From an uncultured Acetatifactor sp. (GTDB lineage Bacteria; Bacillota; Clostridia; Lachnospirales; Lachnospiraceae), in contig CANREV010000025.1 in assembly GCA_947629645.1 (NCBI GenBank), positions 1-41,273 on the forward strand: a stretch of DNA of 41,273 bases. Direction: 5' to 3'. The notes beneath the pieces are model-generated. The model saw nothing but the letters and a program-made list of their open reading frames with translations. It was not told the origin of the DNA and did not search any database. The position numbers and the translations under genes are program-made. This document shows positions 7,918-17,072 of the stretch, piece after piece. The first letter of the stretch is position 1. Every line of letters begins with the position of its first letter.

Positions 7918-10888
7918 ACGATTTATGACTTTTATGTCACTTGCGCTGATCAGTGTTTTTGCAGTATCTGAGCCTCTTTCGGCTTTGGCGGAGACAGAGA
8001 CGTCATACAGTCAGTATCAGTCGGGGGAGGGGGCTCAGAAACCTTCCAATGAATCCTCGTACACTGTGATCTCGGTATCTACAGAAGAAGAATTGGCGGC
8101 GTTGGCGCAAGATTGTCAGCTGGATGTATGGTCCAGGGACAAATATGTAAAGCTGGAAAATGATATCAGTTTAAAAGAGCATACGGATCTTACGATTCCG
8201 AGCTTTGGCGGCATTTTTGACGGAGGCGGGCACCGCATTTCCAATCTGGAGATTTCACAGGCTGGTTCTGCGCAGGGATTGTTCCGCTACCTTCAAAGTA
8301 CGGGTACTGTGCGGGATCTGGAGGTTTCCGGAAAAGTGGCGCCGGATGGCACCGGCAGTCAGGTCGGCGTGCTCGCAGGCGTCAATTACGGACGCATCTT
8401 AAACTGTACCGTTTATGGAAGTGTCATAGGAAGCCAGGATGTGGGAGGTGTGGCTGGCCTCAATGAAACTTCCGGTGAGATCAGAAACTGTCAGGCGGCT
8501 GTTACGGTGGTGGGTGACCACTCCGCGGGAGGAATCTGCGGTACGAATAATGGAACGTTAAACAGCTGTAAAAATTCCGGCGGTATCAATATTTACAGCA
8601 CGGAAGTCGAATATGGTCTGGAAGATCTGACGATGGAAAACTTAGAAGATCTGAACAGCGCCGCGAATATGGAAGCCCATACGGACACGGGGGGCATTGC
8701 AGGCTATTCGGAAGGAAAAATTTATTACTGCAGCAATTCCGGAACGGTAGGATATTCTCATATCGGTTACAATACCGGCGGTATCGTGGGCAGGCTGCAT
8801 CAGGGTTACATACAGGGCTGCAGCAACACGGGTCATGTCATGGGCCGGAAAGATACCGGCGGCATTGTGGGCCAGATGGAGCCTTTTCTGGAGATTCAGT
8901 ATCTGAATGACAGCTTAAACGAAATTGACCGGGAAGCGGAAAGGTTTTTCGATCTTTTGGAGGCGGCGCAGGGTGATATCAGCAGTTATGGCAGTCAGGC
9001 GGCGGATCTGGCAAGCGATGTGACCGCTAATTTACAGAACGTGAATGCGGCAACGGAAGGAATTTTAGCGACAACGAATGACATGTGGTATCTCTACAAT
9101 CAGGAACTGACGGGGTTGGCCAGCGATTTGCAGCGTCTGGGAAATGAGATGGCGGAGGAAGTCGAAAACCAAACGGAAGGAACGCTTCCCGACCTGACGG
9201 TGGGGGAAGAGGACTGGTTGGGAACGGTATCGGGAGGAGACCTGAATCTGCAACTGCCGGACTACATGGAGAGCTATCGCGCTGCACTGCGCAGATTTGG
9301 GGAGAACGCTGCGGACCATGTGAGCAATGTCACTACCGCGGCGCAGGATAAAAGCGGCGGCATCGTGGATAATCTGAATACTCTCAATTCAGGCCTGGAA
9401 GCGGCGGGAAGCGGTCTGCGTCAGTTGGCGGATGTCCTGGATCAGGGCGCGGGAGCCATAAGCGCCGATGTAGAGGCGGTCATTGCCCAGTCCAGAGTCT
9501 TGTATCGCGCTGTCCTGGGTGTGCGCGATGACCTGTTCCGCTATGAAGGGATGGAAGTGTCGGATGATTCCGATGAAGCGGCGGGAGAAGAACTGGGAGA
9601 TTCCCAGACAACTCAGGACGCGTATTATGATACCTCATCGTTTCAGCAGGGGAAAGTGACGCTCTGTGAAAACAGAGGACTGGTGGAAGCGGACAACAGC
9701 GTGGGCGGAATCGTAGGGCAGGTGGCTACGGAGTATGATTTCGACCCGGAGGAAGATATTTCCGTCACCGGGCCGGAGAGTTTCAATCTGGAACAGACCG
9801 TCAAGGCCATCGTCCGTGAGAGCCGCAATTACGGCGATGTGGTGGGAAAGAAGAACTATGTGGGCGGCGTAGTTGGCAGAGCGGACTTCGGCGCGGTGAT
9901 TTCCTGCGAATCTTACGGCGCGGTGAGCAGTTCGGACGGCAGTTATGTAGGAGGTATCGCCGGATCCTCCAGTTATTGTGTCAGAAGCTGTTACGCCATG
10001 GGTGAATTGGCGGGAAAAGACTATGTGGGAGGCATCGCCGGACAGGGATGCGATATCTTTTACAGTTATGCTTACCCCCTGCTTGAATTTACGGGAGAGT
10101 GCGGCGGTTCCATCGCCGGACAATTGTCGGAGGACGGCATTCTCTGTGGAAACTATTATGTTCAGGGAAATGTGGCGGGCATTGATTCCATTGGCTATGA
10201 GGGCGGTGCAACGCCTCTGACTTACGAAGCTTTTTGCAGCAGCGAGGGAGTGCCGGACGCCTTTTCGCAATTCACCGTCAGCTTTCAGGCGGACGGGAAA
10301 GAACTTGCCTCTTTCCGGTGCCGTTACGGAGAGGCAATCGATCCTGATCTGATACCGGAGATTCCTGAAAAGGAAGGATATTACGGGATTTGGCCGGAGT
10401 TTGATTTTACCTGTGTCACCGGCAACCGGGTGCTGGAGGCGCAGTATGAGAAATGGATCTCCACGCTGGCCAGCGAAGAGCGGAGTGAAGACGGGAAAGC
10501 CCGCGTTCTGGTTCAGGGAGAGTTCCTGCCGGATATGCGTCTTACTCTGACGGAGTCGGCCGAGGGAACTACTCTCGGAATCCGCAGTACTAAGGATGGG
10601 GCGGAGGAATACACAGACACTGTCACGGTGCGCGCTTACTGTGAGAAGCCGGAGGACACTTTGGCAGAAATTTATGAAAACGGCGGCTACAGGCGGGCGC
10701 AGACGGAAGTTATGGGCAGTTATCTGGAATTTTCCATGGAGCCAGCCGGAACGTTCCGGCTGGTCGAAAAGGCGGATGACAATACGGAAAAGATAGCGGT
10801 CATTGTGGGAGCGGTCCTTTTGGCAGCGGTTGCGGCGCTGATTGTCAGAGGCGTCAGAAAAGCGGTAAAAAAACGGCGTGACAAATAG
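7901..10888 (+). CDS. GLUG-repeat surface protein with C-terminal membrane anchor
   Basis: The 995-residue product starts with a signal peptide (SKRFMTFMSLALISVFAVSE, about residues 4-30). It ends with one membrane helix (IAVIVGAVLLAAVAALIVRG) and a basic tail, so the bulk is outside the cell. Two blocks of GLUG-type beta-helical repeats, with units like GGIAGYSEGKIYYCSNSGTV, occupy roughly 95-330 and 590-770. Between them lies a predominantly helical, probably coiled-coil stretch around 335-560. A beta-rich segment precedes the anchor. AGGAGGTGA at 7887-7894 inside the MMPL gene and the 17-bp overlap show it is made with that transporter. It may be a wall-spanning partner of the pump or an adhesin; neither is proven. 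Confidence 0.8.
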   Translation: MRHTSKRFMTFMSLALISVFAVSEPLSALAETETSYSQYQSGEGAQKPSNESSYTVISVSTEEELAALAQDCQLDVWSRDKYVKLENDISLKEHTDLTIPSFGGIFDGGGHRISNLEISQAGSAQGLFRYLQSTGTVRDLEVSGKVAPDGTGSQVGVLAGVNYGRILNCTVYGSVIGSQDVGGVAGLNETSGEIRNCQAAVTVVGDHSAGGICGTNNGTLNSCKNSGGINIYSTEVEYGLEDLTMENLEDLNSAANMEAHTDTGGIAGYSEGKIYYCSNSGTVGYSHIGYNTGGIVGRLHQGYIQGCSNTGHVMGRKDTGGIVGQMEPFLEIQYLNDSLNEIDREAERFFDLLEAAQGDISSYGSQAADLASDVTANLQNVNAATEGILATTNDMWYLYNQELTGLASDLQRLGNEMAEEVENQTEGTLPDLTVGEEDWLGTVSGGDLNLQLPDYMESYRAALRRFGENAADHVSNVTTAAQDKSGGIVDNLNTLNSGLEAAGSGLRQLADVLDQGAGAISADVEAVIAQSRVLYRAVLGVRDDLFRYEGMEVSDDSDEAAGEELGDSQTTQDAYYDTSSFQQGKVTLCENRGLVEADNSVGGIVGQVATEYDFDPEEDISVTGPESFNLEQTVKAIVRESRNYGDVVGKKNYVGGVVGRADFGAVISCESYGAVSSSDGSYVGGIAGSSSYCVRSCYAMGELAGKDYVGGIAGQGCDIFYSYAYPLLEFTGECGGSIAGQLSEDGILCGNYYVQGNVAGIDSIGYEGGATPLTYEAFCSSEGVPDAFSQFTVSFQADGKELASFRCRYGEAIDPDLIPEIPEKEGYYGIWPEFDFTCVTGNRVLEAQYEKWISTLASEERSEDGKARVLVQGEFLPDMRLTLTESAEGTTLGIRSTKDGAEEYTDTVTVRAYCEKPEDTLAEIYENGGYRRAQTEVMGSYLEFSMEPAGTFRLVEKADDNTEKIAVIVGAVLLAAVAALIVRGVRKAVKKRRDK

Positions 10889-10910
10889 GAAAACGGATCC
10901 AAAAGTAAGA

Positions 10911-10939
10911 TTGCATTTTACTTCTGTATGTGTTATTAT
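10911..10939 (+). promoter_or_regulatory. sigma-A promoter of ptb-buk
   Basis: TTGCAT (10911-10916) and TATTAT (10934-10939) are separated by the optimal 17 bp, about 75 bp before the ptb start. An inverted repeat GAGCGC...GCGCTC follows at 10951-10972 in the leader. Confidence 0.65.
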
Positions 10940-11015
10940 TTTAACGATGTGAGCGCTGTTTTTAAGGCGCTCCACCGTAGAGTATGGTGCTTTGGATTGG
11001 AGGATAAGGTTAAAC

Positions 11016-11942
11016 ATGAACAAGGGATTTGACGAGATCATCAGCAAGGTCAAAGAGTGCGGGAAAAAGACCGTTGCCGTGTCAGTTGCGCAGGATTCCG
11101 CAGTGTTGGAGGCAGTCAGGGAGGCAAAGGCGAGAGGAATTGCGGATGCCATTTTGGTGGGCGATGAGACGAAAATCAGAGAGATCGCCGCTTCTATCGA
11201 CATGACACTTGACGGGTATGAGATCATTCACGAACCCGACATGGTGCAGGCATCCCTGAAAGCGGTAAAGCTTGCGCATGAAGGCAAAGCCGACATGTAT
11301 ATGAAAGGCCTGATCGACACAAAGAACTTCTTAAAGAGCGTTTTGGACAAGGAAGTGGGACTTCGCACAGGCGGGCCGCTTTCCCATGTGTGCGTGTTTG
11401 AAGTCCCCGGTATTGACAGGCTTTTGTTTCTGACCGATGTGGCTTTTATGACTTATCCTACGCTGGAGGATAAGGTGAGTATTATCAACAATACGCTTCC
11501 TGTCTGCAGGGCCTGCGGTGTGGAACTGCCTAAGGTAGCGCCTTTAGCGGCTGTAGAAGTGGTAAATCCCAAGATGCCGGTGACACTTGAGGCGGAAGAA
11601 TTGACGAAGATGTGCGAGGAGGGAAAGATTACAGGCTGTATCGTGGATGGACCATTGTCTCTTGACCTCGCCATTGACGCGGAGGCGGCAAAGCATAAGG
11701 GAGCTACTGGCAGAAAAATCCAGGGCGATGCGGATGTGCTGCTGTTCCCCGACATTCATGCGGGCAATCTGGTCTATAAATGTCTTGTCCATACTGTTCC
11801 TGATATTAAAAACGGCTGTATCCTTACCGGAACTAAAGTCCCTGTCATTCTGACCAGCCGTTCCGATACCTTTGAGACAAAGGTAAATTCTATTGCATTG
11901 GCTGCGGTGGTAGCGGAAGAAATACATAAGGCGGAGAGATAA
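11016..11942 (+). CDS. ptb: phosphate butyryltransferase
   Basis: The 308-residue cytoplasmic enzyme converts butyryl-CoA and phosphate to butyryl phosphate. It is recognised by its phosphate acyltransferase fold, with segments such as [33 protein letters not shown] and the [15 protein letters not shown] block near the C-terminus, at the normal length for Ptb. It is followed after 22 bp by butyrate kinase, a pairing that separates it from acetate-forming Pta. ATG 11016 was chosen; GGAGG at 10999-11003 lies 12 bp upstream, slightly long spacing. Broader acyl-CoA use (branched-chain) is possible. Confidence 0.92.
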   Translation: MNKGFDEIISKVKECGKKTVAVSVAQDSAVLEAVREAKARGIADAILVGDETKIREIAASIDMTLDGYEIIHEPDMVQASLKAVKLAHEGKADMYMKGLIDTKNFLKSVLDKEVGLRTGGPLSHVCVFEVPGIDRLLFLTDVAFMTYPTLEDKVSIINNTLPVCRACGVELPKVAPLAAVEVVNPKMPVTLEAEELTKMCEEGKITGCIVDGPLSLDLAIDAEAAKHKGATGRKIQGDADVLLFPDIHAGNLVYKCLVHTVPDIKNGCILTGTKVPVILTSRSDTFETKVNSIALAAVVAEEIHKAER

Positions 11943-11964
11943 TATTAATCAGGAGGGAAAGAGT

Positions 11965-13032
11965 ATGTCCGTTAAGAGTCTGATCATTAATCCCGGTTCC
12001 ACATCTACAAAAATCGGTGTTTTTGAGGATGAGAACCTGTTGTTTGAAGAAACTTTAAGGCACTCCACAGAGGAGATTGGCAGGTATGCGGCTATCGTAG
12101 ATCAGAAAGATTTTCGCAAAAAGATTATAATGGATCTGTTGGAGTCTAAAAATTTCGATATCAGGAGTCTGGATGTAGTGGTAGGCCGCGGCGGTATGTT
12201 AAAGCCGATTCCGGGCGGTACCTACGCAGTCACGGATGCATTGCTGGAGGATCTGAAGGTTGGCGTTCAGGGACAGCACGCTTCTAATCTGGGCGGTATT
12301 CTGGCTAAGGAGATTGCGGATTCCATCGGTGTGCCTTCTTACATTGTGGACCCTGTTGTGGTGGATGAACTGATGCCTGTTGCCAGATACTCCGGTGTGC
12401 CGGAACTTCCCAGAGTCAGTATTTTCCATGCGCTCAACCAAAAGGCGGTGGCAAAAAGGTATGCGAAAGAAATCGGCAGACCTTATGAAAGCCTGCGGCT
12501 GATTGTAGTGCACATGGGCGGCGGCGTTTCTGTGGGCGCTCATGAAAATGGGAAAGTTATCGATGTCTTTAATGCGTTGGATGGCGATGGCGCCTTCTCG
12601 CCCGAGAGAGCGGGCGGAGTGCCCAGCGGCGCATTGATCCGCATGTGCTTCTCCGGTAAATATTCCGAGAAGGAAGTGTATAATAAGGTTGTGGGGAATG
12701 GCGGATTCAACGCTTATCTTGGCACCAACGACATGAGAGAAGTGACAAAGATGGCGAACGAGGGTAATGAGAAAGCAGCGGAAGTAAAACAGGCTTTCCT
12801 CCTTCAGGTTGCAAAGGATATTGGCTCCATGGCCTGTGTATTGAACGGTAAAGTGGACCAGATCATTGTCACAGGCGGCATCGCTTATGGCGCCGATGTA
12901 GTGGTGGCGCTGAAAGAGCGCGCAGAGTGGATCGCTCCCTTTACGGTATATCCGGGTGAGGACGAGCTGCTGGCTCTGGCGCAGGGCGCGCTGAGAGTGC
13001 TGCACGGCGAAGAAAAAGCGCTGGAGTATTAA
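11965..13032 (+). CDS. buk: butyrate kinase
   Basis: This 355-residue enzyme of the ASKHA/acetokinase family transfers phosphate from butyryl phosphate to ADP, making butyrate and ATP. It shows the family's N-terminal [14 protein letters not shown] phosphate-binding loop, the [15 protein letters not shown] block, [18 protein letters not shown], the [13 protein letters not shown] substrate-site segment and [10 protein letters not shown] near the end. Length is typical. AGGAGGG precedes the ATG. With ptb it gives the butyrate-kinase route of butyrate formation; whether a butyryl-CoA:acetate CoA-transferase exists elsewhere cannot be seen. Confidence 0.95.
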   Translation: MSVKSLIINPGSTSTKIGVFEDENLLFEETLRHSTEEIGRYAAIVDQKDFRKKIIMDLLESKNFDIRSLDVVVGRGGMLKPIPGGTYAVTDALLEDLKVGVQGQHASNLGGILAKEIADSIGVPSYIVDPVVVDELMPVARYSGVPELPRVSIFHALNQKAVAKRYAKEIGRPYESLRLIVVHMGGGVSVGAHENGKVIDVFNALDGDGAFSPERAGGVPSGALIRMCFSGKYSEKEVYNKVVGNGGFNAYLGTNDMREVTKMANEGNEKAAEVKQAFLLQVAKDIGSMACVLNGKVDQIIVTGGIAYGADVVVALKERAEWIAPFTVYPGEDELLALAQGALRVLHGEEKALEY

Positions 13033-13092
13033 GGAATAGATGGATAGAAAAGCCGTTTTTGCGCGGCGGTCCGGGACTTTCGCGGAGTCATG

Positions 13093-13935
13093 TTATTCCG
13101 GATTTTTACGGAATTCCCTGGGGGATTTCCCGTATACTTTTTTGAACAGGTCTTTGAAATAGTTACTGTCGTTAAAGCCGTTTTCCAATGCGATATCCGT
13201 AATGGTGTTGCTGGTGGTCAGAAGTGCAGTCTGGGCGTGCTTGAGCCGCACAAAGTTTAAGTACTCCTTGAAGCCCATGCCTGTCACCTGCTTGAACTTT
13301 TTGCTAAAGTAAGTGGGACTTAAGGCAGCCTGCGCCGATACTTCTTCCAGGGAAAGCGGCTTTTTATAATTCTTGTAAATATATTTGGTGGCAAGCAGTA
13401 TGGCCGCGTCCCTCGAATTCAAAAGCTGGGGATCTTCCTCGTTCATCACAGAGTATCGCATCAGCATCAGAAGCACTTCCTGAAGATAGCAGTTCATAAA
13501 GCCGGCGGAATATTCATCGATCTCGGCATTCTCTGTGAGCATACGGTTCAACAGGTTTATGAAATCTTCCTGATAGAGCACGGGGATGCTCCCCATAAAA
13601 GAGTGGATCTCAGCCAGTGCGGAATTGTCTCCTCCGGTCAACAGCTTTCGGTCAATGTGGTCCCCGTTAAAATAGATCATCAGTATTTCACAGTTTGGAG
13701 AAGAGGAATAGATGGCGTGATGAAGTTCGCCCGGAGTGATAAAAACCAGATCGCCCTTCTCCAGATAATGGACGGTATCTTTCAGCAGAAAACGGCATTT
13801 TCCAGACAATAAAAAGAAGATTTCGTAGTAGCTGTGACTGTGGTCGGACTGCTTGGGAGAAAAATCGCCTCTTTTTGCTTTCAGAACTTTTATGCCGTTG
13901 ATATCTTTGCTGCTGTCCTTTTTTCCGCTATTCAT
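13093..13935 (-). CDS. AraC-family transcriptional regulator
   Basis: The 280-residue product has an N-terminal cupin sugar-sensing domain (HSHSYYEIFFLLSGKCRFLL..LEKGDLVFITPGELHHA, about residues 30-80) and a C-terminal pair of helix-turn-helix motifs (LSLEEVSAQAALSPTYFSKKFKQVTGMGFKEYLNFVRL and ITDIALENGFNDSNYFKDLFKKVYGKSPREFR). The ATG at 13935 was preferred to the longer in-frame ATG at 13971 because AAAAAGGAG lies 8 nt upstream of it, while the outer one has no site. It lies between butyrate genes and the galacturonate locus and more likely responds to a pectin-derived sugar; this is inference from the cupin type and neighbours. Confidence 0.88.
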   Translation of the reverse strand: MNSGKKDSSKDINGIKVLKAKRGDFSPKQSDHSHSYYEIFFLLSGKCRFLLKDTVHYLEKGDLVFITPGELHHAIYSSSPNCEILMIYFNGDHIDRKLLTGGDNSALAEIHSFMGSIPVLYQEDFINLLNRMLTENAEIDEYSAGFMNCYLQEVLLMLMRYSVMNEEDPQLLNSRDAAILLATKYIYKNYKKPLSLEEVSAQAALSPTYFSKKFKQVTGMGFKEYLNFVRLKHAQTALLTTSNTITDIALENGFNDSNYFKDLFKKVYGKSPREFRKNPE

Positions 13936-14020
13936 GCTTAATGCTCCTTTTTGATTTCTGCTGTTATTCATCTGATTAAAATGATTAAAATTATTTTCAT
14001 AAAAAAACAGTGTTTTTTAC

Positions 14021-14050
14021 ATAATAACACAGAAAATCCTTAGAAAACAA
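14021..14050 (-). promoter_or_regulatory. promoter of AraC gene
   Basis: On the minus strand TTGTTT (14045-14050) and TATTAT (14021-14026) are 18 bp apart, about 85 bp before the AraC start codon. Confidence 0.5.
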
Positions 14051-14111
14051 ATTAAATTTAAGATACAATGTCTTATGGAATGAAGCATTCCTCTAAACTT
14101 TTCTCTCATAC

Positions 14112-14150
14112 GGAAAACACCCCGGCGGGCCCCCGCTGGGGTGTTTTCTT
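14112..14150 (-). terminator. strong GC-rich terminator after uxaC
   Basis: GGAAAACACCCC.GCGGG and its complement ending CCCGC.GGGGTGTTTTC form a stem of about 16 bp. A and T tracts at the two ends let it work in either direction. It lies downstream of uxaC and separates the lacI-uxaC unit from the AraC gene. The rest of 13936-14232 holds only the AraC promoter. Confidence 0.8.
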
Positions 14151-14232
14151 ATTACTGTTTTCCGAATTGCTTTTACCTTTTTTCGCTCAGCGTTCTGACT
14201 GCTGCTTTAAAAAAGCGCTTTCCCAATGCTTC

Positions 14233-15642
14233 TTACAGGGGAAATTTGAAATAATTCTTTGCGTTGTAGTAGGAGATGTTCTTTACAATCTCGGAAAGTG
14301 TGTCGTAATCTGCGGGGAACTCGCCATTTTCTACCCAGTTTCCGATCAGATTGCACAGAATACGTCTGAAATACTCATGTCTGGTATAAGACAGGAAGCT
14401 TCTGGAATCGGTCAGCATACCTACGAAACCGGAAAGGTTTCCGAGGTTTGCAAGAGAGGTCAGCTGTTCCTGCATACCGGTTTTGTGATCGTTGAACCAC
14501 CAGGCGCTTCCCTGCTGGATCTTAGCCACAGCGGTGGAATCCTGGAAGCAGCCGATGATCGTGCCGATAGACTGGTTGTCATTGGGATTCAGGCTGTAAA
14601 GGATGGTTCTGGGCAGCTCATCGGTCACAATGAGAGCGTTCAGAAAATCCGCCATCTGCGCGGAAGGAGCGTAGTTGTTGATGCAGTCGTAACCGGTGTC
14701 GGGGCCGAGCTTTTCAAACATCAGCGTATTGTTGTCCCGCTTACAGCCGTAGTGAAGCTGCATAGCCCAGTCGAGCCTGTGATATTCCCTTCCTGCGAAA
14801 AGCATGAACGCGGTCTTGAATTTCAGCTCTTCCTCCCTGGTCAGGATCATACGGTTTCTTCTCTTCAGAAAAATCTCTTCGATCTCGTCATCACTTGCAG
14901 GGCAGTACATTACATATTCCAATGCGTGGTCGGATACGTTACATCCCATGGAAGCAAAGAACTCCATACGCTTTTTCAGCGCGTCCTTTAAAGCGGAAAA
15001 CGTGTGGATTTCCGTCATACCGGTCACGGCAGCCAGTTTATCCAGATACTCCAGATAATCAGGCTTTTCAATGTTCATCGCCTTGTCGGGTCTCCATGCG
15101 GGAAGTACTTTTACGTCAAAGCTGGTATCTTCGGCAATTTTCTTGTGCCACTCCAGGGAATCGATGGGGTCATCGGTAGTGCAGATCAGAGTCACGTTGC
15201 TCTGCCGGATAATGTTGCGCACGCTCATGGAAGGCTGAGCCAGTTTCTCATTGCAGATCTTCCATACCTCGTCCGCAGTGTTTTTGTTCAGTACGCCGTT
15301 GTAGCCGAAGTATCTCTGCAGTTCCAGATGGCTCCAGTGGTACAGCGGGTTGCCGATGGCTTTTCCGAGACATTCCGCCCACTTGCAGAATTTTTCATAA
15401 TCGGAAGCATCGCCGGTGATATATTTCTCGTCCACGCCGCAGGAGCGCATGAGACGCCATTTATAATGGTCGCCTCCCAGCCAGACCTGAGTAATGTTCT
15501 CAAACTGACGGTCCTCGGCAATCTCCTTGGGATTGATGTGGCAGTGGTAATCCAGAATAGGGGTGTTTTCCGCGTAGTCGTGAAACAGCTTTTTGGCAGT
15601 TTCGGTCTCCAGCAGAAAGTCTTTGTCCATAAATGCTTTCAT
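14233..15642 (-). CDS. uxaC: glucuronate/galacturonate isomerase
   Basis: UxaC converts D-galacturonate to D-tagaturonate and D-glucuronate to D-fructuronate in the cytoplasm. The 469-residue protein begins with MKAFMDKDFLLETETAKKLFHDYA and carries the metal-binding YHCHINPKEIAED motif of the amidohydrolase-like uronate isomerases. Later blocks such as LPAWRPDKAMNIE, GPDTGYDCINNY and FVGMLTDSRSFLSYTRHEYFRRILC are typical. Length is standard. GGAGG stands 7 nt before the ATG. It lies 38 bp downstream of lacI on the same strand and is followed by a strong terminator. Confidence 0.96.
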   Translation of the reverse strand: MKAFMDKDFLLETETAKKLFHDYAENTPILDYHCHINPKEIAEDRQFENITQVWLGGDHYKWRLMRSCGVDEKYITGDASDYEKFCKWAECLGKAIGNPLYHWSHLELQRYFGYNGVLNKNTADEVWKICNEKLAQPSMSVRNIIRQSNVTLICTTDDPIDSLEWHKKIAEDTSFDVKVLPAWRPDKAMNIEKPDYLEYLDKLAAVTGMTEIHTFSALKDALKKRMEFFASMGCNVSDHALEYVMYCPASDDEIEEIFLKRRNRMILTREEELKFKTAFMLFAGREYHRLDWAMQLHYGCKRDNNTLMFEKLGPDTGYDCINNYAPSAQMADFLNALIVTDELPRTILYSLNPNDNQSIGTIIGCFQDSTAVAKIQQGSAWWFNDHKTGMQEQLTSLANLGNLSGFVGMLTDSRSFLSYTRHEYFRRILCNLIGNWVENGEFPADYDTLSEIVKNISYYNAKNYFKFPL

Positions 15643-15680
15643 TTCTCATCCTCCATAATTATTCAATTTATTATTGTATT

Positions 15681-16688
15681 TTAACGGGTGGTGCCCCGCT
15701 TTACAATCTCACCTGAAAAAACGGTTTTCTTTGGCATCTCGCTGCCCTCCAGCACGCCCAAAAGGGTGGTGATCAGGTGCTGGCAGAGGGTTTCCAGTTT
15801 GTTGTCAATGCTGGTGAGCTCAGGCTCGCAGCAATGGACCAGCATGGAATTATTGTATCCTAAGATGGAAAAGTCCTCCGGAATGCGGTACCCTGTTTCT
15901 CTGGCATATTTTACGCTGGCGAGAGCCAGTGTATCGTCCGCCGCGATGACGCCGTGGAAAATAACATTGCGCTGCTTTAAGTCTGACAGATGTTTTGTCA
16001 TGGCCGGGATGTCTTCGTGGGAACCGCGGTAGAACTGTATCAGACGTTCGTCCGCAAGCAGCCCCTTCTCTTCCATGGCGGCCCGGTATCCGGCCAGTTT
16101 GCGTTTGCCGCTGTAAGAAGAGGAGTTGTAAAAGTAAAGGATATCTTTTATGCCGGTCTGGATCATCTGCAGTGTGGCTTCGTAAATAGAGGTAAAGTCA
16201 TCGGACACGATGCTGTATACATTCGGTGCGTCCAGATCTGCGTTCAACAGCATGACCGGCACCTGAGAGGCGGCATCGGCGATATATTGGTTGTCGGACT
16301 CTTTCTCATAAATGAAATTGGATCCAACCAGAATGATTCCATCCACTTTTTTGGTGATCAAAAGATTCATGGAAGCCATTTTGGTCTCCAGCTCGTAGCC
16401 GGTGCAGCACAGGATGCTGTCATAGTCGTGCGAGCGCAGCTTTTGTTCAATATAGTAAATCGCCTTTGCAAGGTACAGATCGGAACTGTCGGCGCACATG
16501 ATGCCGATGGTTTTCATGGTATTGAGTCCCAGTCCTCTGGCGAATGCATTGGGGGTGTACCCATACTGGTTCATGACATCCAGCACCTTTTTTTTAGTCT
16601 TTTCGCTGACGTTGCTGCTTCCGTTTAATACCCGGGAGACGGTGGCGATGGAAACACCGGCTTTTTCTGAAATGTCGTAGATCGTCAT
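15681..16688 (-). CDS. LacI-family regulator of the galacturonate locus
   Basis: This 335-residue repressor has the classic N-terminal LacI helix-turn-helix (MTIYDISEKAGVSIATVSRVLNG, hinge around 48-58) and a periplasmic-binding-protein-like sensor domain. ATG 16688 was chosen over GTG 16697 because GAGGTG (16695-16700) is correctly spaced for it and overlaps the GTG. It heads the lacI-uxaC unit and is divergent from uxaB-uxaA. Two near-identical 14-bp palindromes in the shared 384-bp intergenic region, one per promoter, make autoregulation and control of both units likely. The inducer is probably a uronate or an early intermediate. Confidence 0.92.
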   Translation of the reverse strand: MTIYDISEKAGVSIATVSRVLNGSSNVSEKTKKKVLDVMNQYGYTPNAFARGLGLNTMKTIGIMCADSSDLYLAKAIYYIEQKLRSHDYDSILCCTGYELETKMASMNLLITKKVDGIILVGSNFIYEKESDNQYIADAASQVPVMLLNADLDAPNVYSIVSDDFTSIYEATLQMIQTGIKDILYFYNSSSYSGKRKLAGYRAAMEEKGLLADERLIQFYRGSHEDIPAMTKHLSDLKQRNVIFHGVIAADDTLALASVKYARETGYRIPEDFSILGYNNSMLVHCCEPELTSIDNKLETLCQHLITTLLGVLEGSEMPKKTVFSGEIVKRGTTR

Positions 16689-16727
16689 GGGTGTCACCTC
16701 GTGCTTCTCACAGTTTTGGTATGAAAA

Positions 16728-16741
16728 TGTAAGTAGTTACA
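16728..16741. promoter_or_regulatory. LacI-type operator O1 (lacI-uxaC side)
   Basis: TGTAAGTAGTTACA has perfect TGTAA/TTACA arms and lies about 17 bp downstream of the lacI -10. It matches 12 of 14 positions with the second site at 16878-16891. Confidence 0.75.
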
Positions 16742-16758
16742 AAAATACTCTCATTTGA

Positions 16759-16787
16759 ATTATAGCCAACAAGGTCTGCTTTTTCAA
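16759..16787 (-). promoter_or_regulatory. promoter of lacI-uxaC
   Basis: On the minus strand TTGAAA (16782-16787), 17 bp, TATAAT (16759-16764): near-consensus. Operator O1 lies just downstream where it would block transcription. Confidence 0.8.
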
Positions 16788-16842
16788 GATAAATTTTCGG
16801 CCAAAAAGGACGATGACTGAAAACTTTTCGTCCGTTTGTATA

Positions 16843-16871
16843 TTGACTAAAAATGCTTTTGGCAGTAAAAT
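16843..16871 (+). promoter_or_regulatory. promoter of uxaB-uxaA
   Basis: TTGACT (16843-16848), 17 bp, TAAAAT (16866-16871). Operator O2 begins 7 bp after the -10, covering the start of transcription. The leader to uxaB is about 195 nt and contains no convincing gene. Confidence 0.75.
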
Positions 16872-16877
16872 TATCTG

Positions 16878-16891
16878 TGAAAGTACTTACA
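16878..16891. promoter_or_regulatory. LacI-type operator O2 (uxaB side)
   Basis: TGAAAGTACTTACA is a near-palindrome matching O1 at 12 of 14 positions, centred on the predicted start of the uxaB-uxaA transcript. The two operators are 150 bp apart, close enough for looping. Confidence 0.75.
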
Positions 16892-17072
16892 TAAATGAAG
16901 TACGCAAGACGACTAAAAATGGCGTGTCCGTGAGGTCGGACAGAGGGAGAAGGATTGAAAATTCAGGAAGGAAAGCTATCCTTGCGGGATTTTTGACCTG
17001 CAGGTTTTGCGCTGCGCCAAAATCTGTAGCCGGCGGCTGCTCCTAAAATACAGTCGCAGTATGGAGGCTAAC

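Noticed and set aside
9635..11227. 530-codon open frame on the minus strand
   Set aside because: Lies antisense to the GLUG protein and ptb, has no ribosome binding site and no recognisable domain; it is a shadow of GC-rich coding sequence.
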